Below, in pieces: positions 10,981 to 21,959 of a stretch of 64,000 nucleotides of DNA. The stretch covers positions 4,966,209-5,030,208 of the forward strand of contig JAJEKV010000036.1 in assembly GCA_021234155.1 (NCBI GenBank). The letters run 5' to 3'. The stretch's first letter is position 1. Every line of letters starts with the position of its first letter. Origin of the DNA: Isoetes taiwanensis (taxonomy: Eukaryota; Streptophyta; Lycopodiopsida; Isoetales; Isoetaceae). The translations under genes and the position numbers were made by a program. The notes under the pieces were generated by a model. The model worked only from the letters and a program-made list of their open reading frames with translations, was not told the DNA's origin and searched no databases.

Positions 10981-11897
10981 TGCTTCTTAATTAACTTTCA
11001 AATGCAAGCTTTATTTTTCAAGCAAGGTTATCCGTTGGAAAGATCAAGACAGGCTCTAAAAATAATACTAGGTACACATTTTTCAAACTCCTATTGTAGG
11101 TACGTCAAATATGACAAAATACATTTGCTGGTCTAATTTTACAGCAGAGTGCAAATATGGAGATAAGTGGAAGAAGCAAGCTCCGTTTTTCAAGCGTGAA
11201 CATTCGTTGGAAAGCTTAGTAAATGATCTACAAATTATCTTAGGTGTGCTTTTTTCAAAAAATCAATGTCTAAATGGGTCAAATATAACAAATCGTATCA
11301 GCTCCCAGAACTACATAAAGACTTAAAGATTCCTTTCTACTTGATAGAAAATGTACATATAGGACTGAAACTGGAAATTGATGTTGAACTAACGGATTCC
11401 CTTATCAACTTTACGTGATCAATCAATCAAATTAAAGTGCTTGATATCTATGTCCATTTTCAGACATTTGCACGCTTTAAGGTCAGCAACCTAGCAAGCT
11501 ATTTCTTTTATGCTTCTTGAATAACTTTCAAATGCAAGCTCTATTTTCCAAGCAAGAGCATCCGTTGGAAAGGTCAAGACAAGCTCTAAAAATAATACTA
11601 GGTACATATTTTTCAAATTCCTATCGTAGATATGTCAAATATGACAAAACTCATTTGCTGGTCTAATTTTACAGCAGAGTGCAAATATGGAGATAACTGG
11701 AAGAAGCAAGCTCCATTTTTCAAGCATGAACATTCGTTGGAAAGCTTAGTAAATGATCTACAAATTATCTTAGGCGTGCTTTTTTCAAAAAAAAAAAATC
11801 AATGTCTATATGGGTCAAATATAGCAAATTGTATCAGCGCCCAGAACTACATAAAGACTTAGAGATTCCTTTCTACTTGAGAGAAAAAATGTACATG
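10981..11897. repeat. 530-bp-period direct duplication
   Basis: The segments 10981-11357 and 11511-11897 are roughly 90% alike by eye and lie in the same orientation. They share, for example, TGCTTCTT, CAAATGCAAGCT, TGGTCTAATTTTACAGCAGAG and the stretch around GAACATTCGTTGGAAAGC. The second copy has an 8-A run where the first has fewer. Each carries a similar 71-76-codon open frame, which I treat as a by-product of the duplication. Confidence 0.75.
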
Positions 11898-12617
11898 CAG
11901 GACTAAAACTATATCACCTCCTGAATTACATGAAGACTTGATCACTCCTTTCTACTTGAGAGCCTAAAACTAGAAATTAATGTTGATTCTTACCAAGTTT
12001 TTGTCAGCAATCTATCCATGACTGTTGCTTCTGCTCATTTTCAAATATTTGTGCTCCTTAAGTGCTGCAAAGCCTGTGCAAAATTTATGTAATCATGAAT
12101 CAGGTGAAAGGAATAGCATCTAATAAAAATAGGAAGAAATACCTATGGATTTGAGTTTAATCTTGTATCAGCTGAGCACAAACTCGTGCATTCCATTGAT
12201 CCTGCATAAGAGGTTAAATGGGTAAGATTAGTCAAGTACGAATATGAAAATGGAAATGAATACAACTGCTCCAACTACAGATTGTCTAAAACATACAAAG
12301 TAAATATGACAGAGATGGCAATGGTAAGGACCCAAAAATGAGGATTTCTGCTCCTAAATGCTCCTCCACGGCAATGAAAATGCTCCTACTGCTTATCAAA
12401 CGACTGTCTTGAGCTCTAGAATCCTAGATTGGTCGCTCCTTCAAACTCTTCAAACTGAGATGTGATCCCACAGCCACCGGATGGATCTAAGATAGTTTTA
12501 CCAGAGTTTGAGAGATCAAAGATCGGCGTTCCATAGGCCGCCAGCGTCGACCATGGTCTAGGGCGCCAAAAAAAAAGGTAAAAAAAGGAACAAAAATATT
12601 AGTTAACACCTTATACA

Positions 12618-12770
12618 TACGTACGTACGTAACGTACGGTACGGTACGGTACGTGTTCTAGACTTCACGTACGCGTCCGTTAACGTGCTCAAATTTGTCC
12701 AAAAAAAATGCATGATATGGTAACGTCACGTACGATGTACGTATGGGTACGGATACGTTAGGTACGAAAA
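12618..12770. repeat. second ACGT/GTAC-saturated segment
   Basis: Contains runs such as CGTACGTACGT and GTACGGTACGGTACGGTACG, plus many other ACGT words. By word content it resembles 4968-5185 in inverted orientation, including an AAAAAAAT...CATGA island with AACG words on both sides. It lies immediately upstream of the coding fragment at 12774. Candidate transposon subterminal repeat. Confidence 0.4.
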
Positions 12771-12773
12771 AAG

Positions 12774-13198
12774 GTGCGCGTCTGGCGTCGTAACCTAATC
12801 GAAAGTACCATCCGAGACCAACAACAAGGCGGTGTAGACTTCTACATCATCAAATGCACTAAGCCTAAACACATTGTAGAGAGGGCCTTTAAAGATGCAT
12901 GGGGTGCTAAATTTGCTAGAAGAGAAGTGGTTCCTCAGGTAAGTATTATAAGTTTTTAGGAGGTAGTGAATTTGAATTGCTTGAAGATGCACCAGAGTGC
13001 AATGCATACAGCCACTTGGTCATGTCGTGTTGCTTTGATATGGTGGCTGTAAGTGAAAACATATACAAACTTCCAAAGGATGTTCATGATCATCTTTTAG
13101 ATCGAGTTTTGGAGCACAAGAGTAGTCTTTATGCAGATAGCTTAGTAGATGAGGATGAGCCTGCACCGAGTTCTTCAATGAGAAATGGAACCAAATGA
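12774..13198 (+). other. coding fragment, two exon-like blocks, family unknown
   Basis: Block 1 (12774 to about 12938) is rich in charged residues and contains DFYIIKCTKPKHIVERAFKD and WGAKFARREVVPQ, ending at a good donor CAG-GTAAGT. Block 2 (12960-13198) reads GGSEFELLEDAPECNAYSHL, then VYKLP-like IYKLPKDVHDHLLDRVLEHK, and ends at a stop after a Ser-rich tail. The two blocks have real-protein composition and lie in a sensible order, with only about 20 nt between them. This suggests that part of an intron or exon has been lost. I do not recognise the family. Position beside the ACGT-rich block suggests a transposon-borne gene. Confidence 0.35.
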
Positions 13199-14249
13199 AT
13201 TCTTTACTATCATACAAGCATTGCTAGTGCTAACCAAATTGTATTCAATTGTAACATTCATATTCAAGTAATAAAGAAAAGTTTCATTCTTTTTTGCTAT
13301 TGCGAGAATCTAGTTTGAATAGTAAGAACTAGTTGCGGGGTTTATTTTGAAATGTAAGATTTGGTTGCAGATCCTGGTAATCCCTCAATTGAGTTGGTGC
13401 AGACCTCCAGGTTGCACATGGCAACCAATCTATACCTTGATCTTGCAAGAATGAAGCTCTGTTACACGGTTTGCAATCGATTTCCCAATTCGAGAAAAAG
13501 GCGTGTACTTCAAATGCCAAATGCTAGCAGGCCTTAATGTATTTAAGTGTTGAATCCAATTTGGTTTATATGCTTGAGAGATGTACTTAAGTAGATATAA
13601 AACTTTCTCTCAAGTCGGATGCACTTAGCTATTTCAAAAGATCGTCATTGACCAGGTCAAAATTGGTCAATGACCGAGGCAAGTGAGCTAAGATTTGCAA
13701 ATGAGTGTTCAAAGTTTCTTTAGTAGTATAATCACTTGGAATTGTCTCGATGATCTTTAAGATTGTGTGCAAAGCCATAAACCATGGGAAAGGGCAAATA
13801 GAATTTGAGTTTGTATGCATGTTTGAATTGTATTGCGAATACTATACGTGGTATTGCGGAATATCAATTGAATTGTTTGAATATCATTTGAATTGTTTTA
13901 ATTCTTTTGTGGTATTGCGAGAATATCGTTTGAATTGTAAGAATTGGTTCTGGTACAAAACACTTTGCATAAACAAGAGAACCGAACCAATGAAAAAAAA
14001 AAATATACAAAAATTTTAAAGAAGCACAAAGTTCATATATTCAAGTGGTTCTGAGACATGGTCACATTCAAAAAATTGCGGACACATCACATATTCAACA
14101 TGTAGTTTACATATTCAATAACTTAGAGACACATCATATATTCACAAAATTAGGATCATACTCAAAATTTACGGCCAGGCGATTAACATTGAAATCTTAA
14201 GATTGTTTCAAAACCAAACTTCAACTTTAACACCTGCAAAGCTAGCAAT

Positions 14250-16106
14250 GCGCTTATCCGGCTTCCTTATAAACTTCTCTGCAAGAGTGAGGTCTTCCTC
14301 ATCAGATTGGATATCGTGAATGGTGACTTTGAAGGAGTAGGCTCTTCATGTGTTGAGTCAGAATGGAGAAGCAGGGTGTAGCAGGGGGAGAAGCATGTGT
14401 AACGGGGAGAAGCAAGTGGAGAACACGGTGTAGCAGGAGTTGTTGGGATCTCACGTTCGGGACTAGTTCTGATCTTAGGACTTGGCCGACTTCACGATCT
14501 TGCTTTCTTGTTCTTTGCTCCTAAGAATCTTCTTCTTGCCTTTCCTCTTAGCAACAAAATCTTTGGAAATAGGTTTGTCATACTTTCGGTTACCTTGAGT
14601 TGGAATCCTCACCCATGTCTTTATCTTTTCCTTTCACCTTTGTGACCTTTGTTACCTTCACATCTTCATCGAAGACTCTTCATACTCCTCGGTTACTTCA
14701 TCTTCATCGCTTTAAAGTAACCAAGTTCTTGCTCAAGCTTGTCGGGCACTTCTACCCCACAACCTTGCCATTTGACAATGCATAGTATCCAAGAGAACCA
14801 AAGCAAACAAACATGAAATTTATGATCACATGATAACTTGATAAGAAAAGCGTAATCGAGCTAAAACTCAAACCACAACCTTCACATCTTTCAAAGCAAA
14901 TTGATCTCGAGGCGGATCATAAACACCCATGTGAACTTTGAGTTCCTTCTTACCTTTTTTTGAAATCGATAGCAGATATGTGTTTGGACTTTGCATTCCA
15001 AAACTCCATCCTATGGCCATATGCTTCAATATTCACTTCCAAGGATTTGATTTCTTCCTTCAACTTTTACGATCCAAAGAACATTAGCACTCCCAATAGT
15101 TTTCGTAAAAGTAAATCCATTAAACTTGCTTCTTCCTTCTTCAAGTATGCAACCAAAGCTTGGTTGTTAGGCAAATCTGACCTTTGAAAGTTTGATAGAT
15201 TCTCTCTTCTCTGAAATTTGCTTGTACAATAAAGTGCAAGTAGCATCAAAGACATTAGACCGCACCTACCTTCTTCAACAAAGCTGCCTTTTTCCTTTAA
15301 TTTCTTCTTGACTTTCTTTTTGCATGTCGACAAGCTTCTAATGTGATTGATAATCACATTGAGGTTAGCTTCAAAACAATTTACTTCATGATCTTTACTC
15401 TTATGAACTCTGAGAAAATGCTGTGGGAGTCTGGCCGCTAAAGATGCCCAATTTACCTTGTAATTTTTGGGGTCACCCAAAGCCTTAGGGGTGTTACGCC
15501 ATACAAATGCTCTTGCAAAACGAGTCCTCACTTCATTGTTGGTAGGGCAATTCGGTGTACATTTGAAGGAGTTCATTGAACTTAAATTGAATGCGAGCTT
15601 GATTTCCTTGATGTTGATCTTCGGGACCTCAAAGGAACTTCAAAAACCGATAAAAATTCATCATTTGATACTTCTTTTGCCTTGATTTGGCTTGGCTTTC
15701 TTCGGACGACTCCACTTTCTTTAAACTCGGCAAATTCATTGCGTGTTCTTTCGGCTTCAAATGTGAAATATAATAAAACGGTAAAACCACTTACATTTGA
15801 GTACTTTAATTTATAAATTTGTGAAGCACAAACATTTTCTAAAAAAGATAGCAAAAAATGCGATACCTCTCTGGCTGGGGAGAACTCATGGTATAGTTGC
15901 AAAAAAGAGCTTGGGAATTGCAAAGGAAGAAAAAACAGAGTACAAATACACAAAGCTTGGGAGATAAGTTTGTTCAAGAGCTCGAATGCAAGGTAAGGTG
16001 GTCTTGGCGAAAATTCTATGATGATGGCCGTCGAGTATAACTGTCGAGGAATTGAAGCCGCCGTAACCCGTCGGTCCGTCACTTCAAACCGCCACGAGCC
16101 CATCAT
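14250..16106 (-). pseudogene. decayed minus-strand coding region, Lys-rich coiled-coil-like protein
   Basis: The best block, 15067-15576, is a 169-codon open frame containing TRFARAFVWRNTPKALGDPK and a Lys-rich helical stretch (KKKVKKKLKEK). Immediately upstream, minus frames at 15582-15760 (NEFAEFKESGVVRRKP, then KINIKEIKLAFNLSS in a shifted frame) appear to belong to the same protein. Downstream, about 15000-14960 reads EAYGHRMEFWNAKSKH before stops accumulate. Upstream to 16106 another open frame begins near MMGSWRFEVTD. Frameshifts link all pieces. No domain was recognised; a transposon-encoded protein is possible. Confidence 0.35.
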
Positions 16107-16271
16107 GAGGCCCGCGTCAAGGCGGTCAGGTGCTCGTTAATTTAGGGTGCCGGGTAAAGGTGCTATAACTTCAAAAAGTTGGGTAGGTTAAGCAAAAAAA
16201 CACCCTGCCAAGATCCATTGAGCCATAATGGAACCCTTGTGCCATTAGTAAGCTGTCTACTTTGTATAAGA

Positions 16272-16355
16272 GAAAGACCTTTTGCTTGCCATTCTGGGTT
16301 GTCAAGTATGCCTCCGCACCGTTGACAGCCCAGAATGGCAAGAAAAAGGTCTTTC
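16272..16355. ncRNA. hairpin with 34-bp stem and 16-nt loop (MITE remnant or small-RNA precursor)
   Basis: Arm 16272-16305 and arm 16322-16355 pair over 34 positions with two mismatches by eye (core GCCATTCTGGG / CCCAGAATGGC), around a 16-nt GC-rich loop. Pairing stops abruptly outside the arms. Size and stem quality fit a plant small-RNA precursor or a very short foldback element. No expression evidence is available from sequence. Confidence 0.45.
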
Positions 16356-16614
16356 ACTCAACGTGAAGGCAGGTTAAAAAAAAAAAGAGAATCGTGAGTA
16401 AGAACAACAGAATTGCAAGTAAAATCTGTGAGAATCGCGAAAGTGAAACTCAAAATTGCGGGGGTAAGAATGTGAACGGCGGGTAAAATCTGAGAGAGGA
16501 GACTTTTGAGTCCGTTCAACAAATTTAATTAACATTCTTTAAAAGAAATGTTGCCATGTGGCGCAATATAGTTGGCTCCATGGCCTGAATTTCTTCTAAC
16601 CTGCCTTTACTAGA

Positions 16615-16622
16615 TATAAAAT
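16615..16622 (+). promoter_or_regulatory. TATA box candidate for the AGP-like gene
   Basis: TATAAAAT in otherwise mixed sequence, 543 nt upstream of the AGP-like start codon. If used, the 5' UTR would be about 510 nt or contain an intron. A weaker, nearer promoter cannot be excluded. Confidence 0.35.
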
Positions 16623-17164
16623 GAGCCTTCGCCAAGTTTTTGTCTGATTTTTTTTGTTCCAGAGATTGTAGCATTTCAGCTAGCTTCTGGTTGGTGTAAT
16701 TTCAGGGAATTGGGAGCTAAGGAAGATGTACAATTACTGATTTGCTCATATGTGAGCCAAAGTAGGGCACCTTCCTTTATACGCGGCTGCAAGCTCCACC
16801 TCTTATGCCCAGCTGAAAAATGGGCGAGGAAAAAAAAAGGGGCAACCCAAGGGGCTATTTGCCCAGAACAAATTTAAGCAACAATTGCGCAAGCTGCCAA
16901 GATGACAAACAAAAAACTGAATGCATTTGGAAGCGTTCGTTCTGACGTCAAGCAAATTCATGAAATTCTACAGGAGGCTATACAAGTGGCGTTTGCCATA
17001 TGAATCTGATACGGGGGGAGGGATTGCCAATTATAACCGGAATCCAAACAGGAAAGGTGGAGCAACATCACATGGGGAGGGGCAGGTGGAGGAAAACGGG
17101 CCCAGATAAATGGGGCTGAAGGAGGGAATGAGCGAGATGACAGACAGGGCTAAGTTAGAGTTTG

Positions 17165-17425
17165 ATGGCGAAGGGTGCATGGGCATGGAAGGTTATGGCG
17201 ATGGCGCTGCTGCTGCTGCTGCTCATATGTGCAGCGCCCAGGGCTGAGGCTGCTCGATCTTACGATGAGACTCCTCCTTGGCCTGCATCTGGGTCTGATG
17301 CCGAAGCACCTGGACCAGCCTCTGAAGCACCTGCTGAAGCACCTGGACCAGCCTCTGATGCTGCAGCACCTGAACCAGCCTCTGAGGCACCTGAACCAGC
17401 CTCTGATGCTGGAGCGCCTGCTTGA
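17165..17425 (+). CDS. secreted arabinogalactan-protein-like peptide
   Basis: An 86-codon ORF from ATG at 17165. Residues 1-30 form a clear signal peptide: a Lys-containing start, then a Leu-rich core (ALLLLLLIC), then an Ala-rich cleavage region ending AEAA. The mature part, about 55 residues, is almost entirely Pro, Ala, Ser, Glu and Gly. It contains tandem units of the form EAPGPAS-[ED]-A and EPASEAPEPAS, so Ala-Pro, Gly-Pro and Glu-Pro dipeptides are regularly spaced. Such Pro residues are hydroxylated and O-glycosylated with arabinogalactan in plant AGPs of the cell wall and plasma membrane. No C-terminal hydrophobic GPI signal is present, so it would be a soluble secreted form. The internal repeats are encoded by an imperfect 18-30 bp DNA repeat. 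Low sequence complexity makes composition the main argument. Confidence 0.7.
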   Translation: MAKGAWAWKVMAMALLLLLLICAAPRAEAARSYDETPPWPASGSDAEAPGPASEAPAEAPGPASDAAAPEPASEAPEPASDAGAPA

Positions 17426-17767
17426 CACCCCCTCCTTTCACTACTACACCTGCAAATCCAACCTTCCCTGCTCCCTTGCGCACTGCGCTTGTTGTTTTGT
17501 TCCTGATTGTATACTACAGTGACTTATTGTATGCCCTCATAGTAAAATAATCCATAGTCATACTCGTACTGATAGTTTTGCTTGTATATTATGTATCCCC
17601 AGCAACTCATATCCTCTCCTCGTATTCATAGTATGTATCTCATTGTTATTATCATAATATAATGATGCTATCTCTGCCAGATCCTTAAGAAGGTGTGTTG
17701 TAATTTGTTACAGCATCTTTGAAATTGATATATAAGTACGTTATGATATCTAGAAACTTTATTAATG

Positions 17768-17815
17768 TAGTTAGAGAAGTCGAACTCACATTAGTTAGAG
17801 AAGTCGAACTCACAT
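17768..17815. repeat. 24-bp perfect tandem duplication
   Basis: Two adjacent exact copies of a 24-mer starting TAGTTAGAGAAGTC, about 340 bp downstream of the AGP-like stop codon. Confidence 0.9.
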
Positions 17816-18281
17816 TCCCATTCCCATTGGTGTTCTAAAATCAAGTCACACGTGATATAAACATTCCCATTCCGATTCCGAGTATGTATAGTAGCAGCAT
17901 TAGCAGCAATATTAGCATTTGAATAAACAACAGGCCCAAGGAGAGATGCTCTATAGCTCACAAGGTTGCAGCAGTAGTATTAGCACTTGCAGCAGTAGCA
18001 ACATTAGCATTTGCATCCTCAGCAGGTCCAACAGGAGATAGTCTAGTTGTACTTTTCTACAGAGGTTATGGTTAGGTGGACGGAAGTAGTTGTTGAATAG
18101 CAACAAATTCTACATTATGATAGACAAGCATCATGTATCCTGGTTTTAATGTCATTATTATAAACCTGTAGCTACTGATTTTCTTTCGGAATATCATCAA
18201 CATCATCTAATTGAATATTCTCCTGCAAATCATGTAGTTGAAGATTACGTTGTCCTATTCATGAGGGCAACCTTTTGTGTG

Positions 18282-18337
18282 TCAGCACCTTTAATATTCA
18301 ATGGTTGAATCAGCACCTTTAATATTCAATGGTTGAA
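18282..18337. repeat. 28-bp perfect tandem duplication
   Basis: Two adjacent exact copies of a 28-mer starting TCAGCACCTTTAATATT. Confidence 0.9.
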
Positions 18338-18607
18338 TCGACGACAGTTACTTTTTATTTTTGTTAAAAAGGTGATTAGAGTTGAATGAGAATGATCAGA
18401 GTTGAAATAAGCTGTGAGGACGTTTACAAAAATAGGTTACTTATCATTGTCTTGCCATGAGAAGCTTTTGAACCTTGCAGATAAAAACCAACATAATTAG
18501 CTCCATGACAAAACAACCACAATGCATTTTCATTATGCAGTAAATCATACCTAAATCATACCTTGAGCGAGGAAGTTCCTAGTTCATCTCCAAACATAAC
18601 CTCCTTT

Positions 18608-18743
18608 TCTTTGAGAGCAAAACCACCCGCTCATCTTTCAACCTCCACCCTTTTTGATACCATGATGTATTCTTTGAGAGCAAAACCACCCCATGCATAA
18701 TGTGCTCATCTTTCAACCTCCACCCTTTTGATACCATGATGTA
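18608..18743. repeat. 63-bp-period tandem duplication
   Basis: Units starting at 18608 and 18671 both read TCTTTGAGAGCAAAACCACC and end with CCACCCTTTT(T)GATACCATGATGTA. The second unit has a small insertion. Confidence 0.85.
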
Positions 18744-18744
18744 C

Positions 18745-20030
18745 TGTCCTGATTGTGTCTGTTGGATTATTTGAGTGGCTTATGAATGACAAGGTCCACC
18801 TTTAGTCTCTGCTAAATTTTGCAAATGGCTTCCGAGTTCATAATCCTAAAGCTTCGCAGAAATTTGTACGACTTGTTTCTCTTACTCTACAATGGCAATG
18901 CAGTGATGTTTTATTAGGAACTGCGCGTGAGAATAAAGATTGGATACACAATCCACAAGAGAGGCTCAATAAACCAGTAGTGAAAACCATACAGGTGGTT
19001 TTTCTGGTCATGACTAATTCTTCCAAGGATTAACTGCAGTCTCAATCATTATATTTTATTTCAAAACTTAGTTGAGAGATGTAATTGATTGTGTCATGAT
19101 GAATCAGCGGCCAGCTTTTGATCATCCTGGTCTAAGGGACTCAGAGGTCCAGGTCTTTTATCCTAACAGTTACAACCAGACATGAAGGGAGATACTGCAG
19201 AGATTAATATCAATTATCAACTATGGAAAACAAACGACAAATGCCCATACAGCAGATTCGACGACTTAGCAAGCGTTTGGAATCCTCTTCATTGACTTTC
19301 AAATCAGATTATTTTTTCCCGGTCTATATACCACTGAAAAAAGTAACGAAAGAACACTGCAAACAAAACAAAAAGAAACCTACCTATGTGAAGCTTCAAC
19401 CAAAAAATGGAATTGCACCATATCTAATGTTGTATTGAACATAATTTGTAGAGAGGCCTCCTTGTCAAAAAGGCATCTGCAAACTCGTTTCTTACCTCTT
19501 TACTTCGGCGTCCTCGATCTCCATCTTCAAAGCCTATGCAGCAAAAACGAGGTGGATTTGGCAGAACGGCCAAATTCCATCACCGAAGCTGAAACAGGGA
19601 ATGCCTCCAAAAACAAATCAGGACATATGAGCCATCCATTTGTTCTCTATTCCTAACTGCTTCACAAATGACGACCTCAGCCACTAATGGGACGTCCTCA
19701 GCTTGACGGTCCATGACGGAAATTGTGACATTATCAGCAAATCCTTTTAGCCGTCCAACTTGGCATTAGAAACATGACTTTGCATATGCAGCTCAGCACT
19801 GCAAAGTAGCCTTATATTGATGGCCATATGCTAGAAAACCAAGACGAAACATTTACCTATTGTTTGGAAACAAGCATCATAGAGAATAGATGATTTACAT
19901 GGCAGCTCCATATTTCAGCTAGTGTGTCATAATAAGCATCAAGGTCTCATCTAAGACACATCCACATGGAATATGACACCGTAGTTTTTAATAGAATATT
20001 ACATTACAATTAGCACTTTAAGCACAAAAT
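18745..20030. other. intergenic, no supported gene
   Basis: Only short open frames. A minus-strand ATG near 19534 followed by a donor-like AGAG-GTAAG could be a first exon, but nothing downstream supports it. Confidence 0.4.
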
Positions 20031-20090
20031 TTTCAAAATGATCTGAAAAATTCAGCGAATGCATACAACATTCGTTGAAAGTTAACTGTG

Positions 20091-20687
20091 TCATTGAGAA
20101 ACAGCTTCTTTCTGCGTGTTTTGGGCAGGATCATAATTATCCCATCGCACAAGACATATTTTTGCTCTGCGATTAGGATCATAATCCATGGCAACAATTG
20201 TTCCAGACGGGCCTCTCTTATGTGGTGTGAAGTCAACGACCCTGTAAAGACGTTTATGGCCACCTCCTTTATGCCAACTAGTAATACGACCTGCGCTGCG
20301 GCCTTTCTTGCGATGATGACCAAAAGTCAACTTTTTGCGAGCTGTTTGAGCTGCTATCTCGAACTTCTCAAGGTCAGCATCTTGAGATACATCATCAGGC
20401 TCATCAAACCCTAATATATCAGAACTGTAAGCTCTGCAGAAGAAAATGCTCTGTGACCGCAGTAAGCTGTTTACGGAACAGGCATTTTCTTCCACCCATC
20501 TTTGTGGCATTGCTGTAGGAAGGCAATCTTCAGCGGTTCATTGGATTTACAATTAGTTTCAGAGTTCGCCACAAACAGCACAAATATGAAATTTGAATGA
20601 CTTACAGGGAATCTGAGAGTTCGCGCGATCTCTTGCAATGAAATTGCTGAGAGTAGAAATCCGCCTGCATAGAAATCGGCTCGCCAT
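20091..20687 (-). CDS. nuclear gene for mitochondrial ribosomal protein uL2, N-terminal half
   Basis: Two exons: 20606-20687 (27 codons plus one base) and 20091-20512, separated by a 93-nt GT-AG intron (20513-20605). The junction rebuilds a Ser codon and keeps the frame, giving 167 residues. Residues 1-60 are Arg/Ser-rich and lack acidic residues at the start (MASRFLCRRISTL), typical of a mitochondrial presequence. From about residue 85 the sequence matches bacterial uL2: KKGRSAGRITSWHKGGGHKR, then YRVVDF, then DYDPNRRAKICLVRW. It ends a few residues later with a polar tail. Bacterial and plastid L2 are about 270 residues and continue with an SH3-like second domain, absent here. The product should therefore bind large-subunit rRNA in the mitochondrial ribosome and need a separately encoded C-terminal half. 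Fission of plant mitochondrial rpl2 into 5' and 3' genes is known from angiosperms. Confidence 0.85.
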
Positions 20688-20702
20688 GCTCCTCGAAGCC
20701 CT

Positions 20703-20711
20703 AAACCCTAA
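20703..20711 (-). promoter_or_regulatory. telo-box upstream of the mitochondrial uL2 gene
   Basis: AAACCCTAA (plus strand), ending about 16 nt before the start codon. Telo-boxes (AAACCCTAA) near the transcription start are common in plant genes for ribosomal and translation proteins, so this supports a live, co-regulated promoter. Confidence 0.6.
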
Positions 20712-20761
20712 CTCACAATTTAATTTTCCTCAGTTACGTTAAAAGATCCTTTCCCTCGTAA

Positions 20762-21445
20762 AAAAAACAAGATGCTGCGCACGAAGGTTGCCCTCCAATG
20801 TCTCAAAGGGATGTGCGCATAGTCTTTGATGCATAGTGCCCGACCTAAGAATAAGTTCATGATCGTTTAACTTTGTTGATCTCAACAAAACTAATGTTAA
20901 ACACAGATGTTATCTCCTCGTAACACATTAGTCCGGCTCAAAAATTAAAAGTTTTGCAAGTTTTGGCACAGAAATTCAGCTTAATATGCTTTGCAAGTTG
21001 AAGCTCTGCTAAGAAACATATGCGGCAACAAGAAGCTTTGCTCAAAAATATTTTGGCAACAAGAAGCTTTGCAGCAGGAAGTTTTGCTAGGTGTGTATAT
21101 TGGCGACGACGGTCTGCTAGGTCTGATAAAAAAATAAAATAAAAGGGGTGCCAAAATACCACCGTGGGAAATTTTTGCCAAAAAACCACTGTCTTTTTGT
21201 GCAAATCCAGATACATTTGCCACGTGGACTTTTGGGACCAGTTTGGTGTTGTTTTTGGCATAAAACAACACCTAAAAACAACCATAGACCAAAAATTGGG
21301 GTCAGTGTGATATGTTTCGAGTATATACTGGCATATACATCGACACATGCCACAAGCCCACATGAATGAGGGTTTGCCCCCTTAGAGGCAACCCAAAACA
21401 AGGTGCTGCGCACAGAGGGTTGCCCTCCAGTTTCTTGAGGGTAGG
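20762..21445. repeat. repeated segment with shared GCTGCGCAC/GGTTGCCCTCCA words
   Basis: 20768-20805 and 21397-21440 share AAAACAAG-ATGCTGCGCAC followed by GGTTGCCCTCCA-T/G-T. A second shared word, TTAGAGGCAACCCAAAA, occurs at about 21384 and 22634, the latter next to the kinase pseudogene. Minus-strand frames of 96-141 codons between them have no recognisable domain. Repeat family unknown. Confidence 0.5.
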
Positions 21446-21959
21446 TGGCCTAAATCTAAACGTGAAGTCATGTTTTCATAATCTATATTTAAATTAAAGT
21501 AGATCCCTACCATGTTCTTACAATCAGTTTGTAGTTCCCCTACATTCATATACAAACCCGTCCACAAGTGCCCCTCGATCGAGTTGTGTAAGTAACTGAG
21601 TAGTTTAGTGTCTCGTGGATAGAATCTTGAATTATGTCTCTGTGGCATCGCATCTCCATTTTTGGTCAACAACGGGATTGACCATCTCAGACAAATTTGT
21701 GCTCTCATCCTCGTAAGACAGCTCTACATCACTAAACTTCCAGGCAAGGAAAAACAACTCGACGTAACCCATTTTATAGCTGGAACTTTATCTTTTTATA
21801 GCATCCTGCATCAATTCTCTGCAAACAAGACTGTTTGTTGCAGTTATCCTCAAATTGATGAGGCCTTTTCACTCGTTTTATCCTTATTTTGAGCTTTATG
21901 TGCTTCAGCTCACCATCAATGTTCTCTGCATTTTCTTGGCTTGCCGTATGCTTCATATA

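Noticed and set aside
17150-17483. Open frames antisense and out of frame to the AGP-like gene
   Set aside because: They are by-products of the repetitive GC-rich coding DNA; only the plus frame has a signal peptide and AGP composition.
19440-19540. Possible first exon on the minus strand (ATG then donor AGAG-GTAAG)
   Set aside because: Too short, with no second exon or promoter; chance occurrence likely.
20938-21413. Overlapping minus-strand frames of 96-141 codons
   Set aside because: No domain. The same area contains a dispersed repeat, and the frames shift without splice sites.
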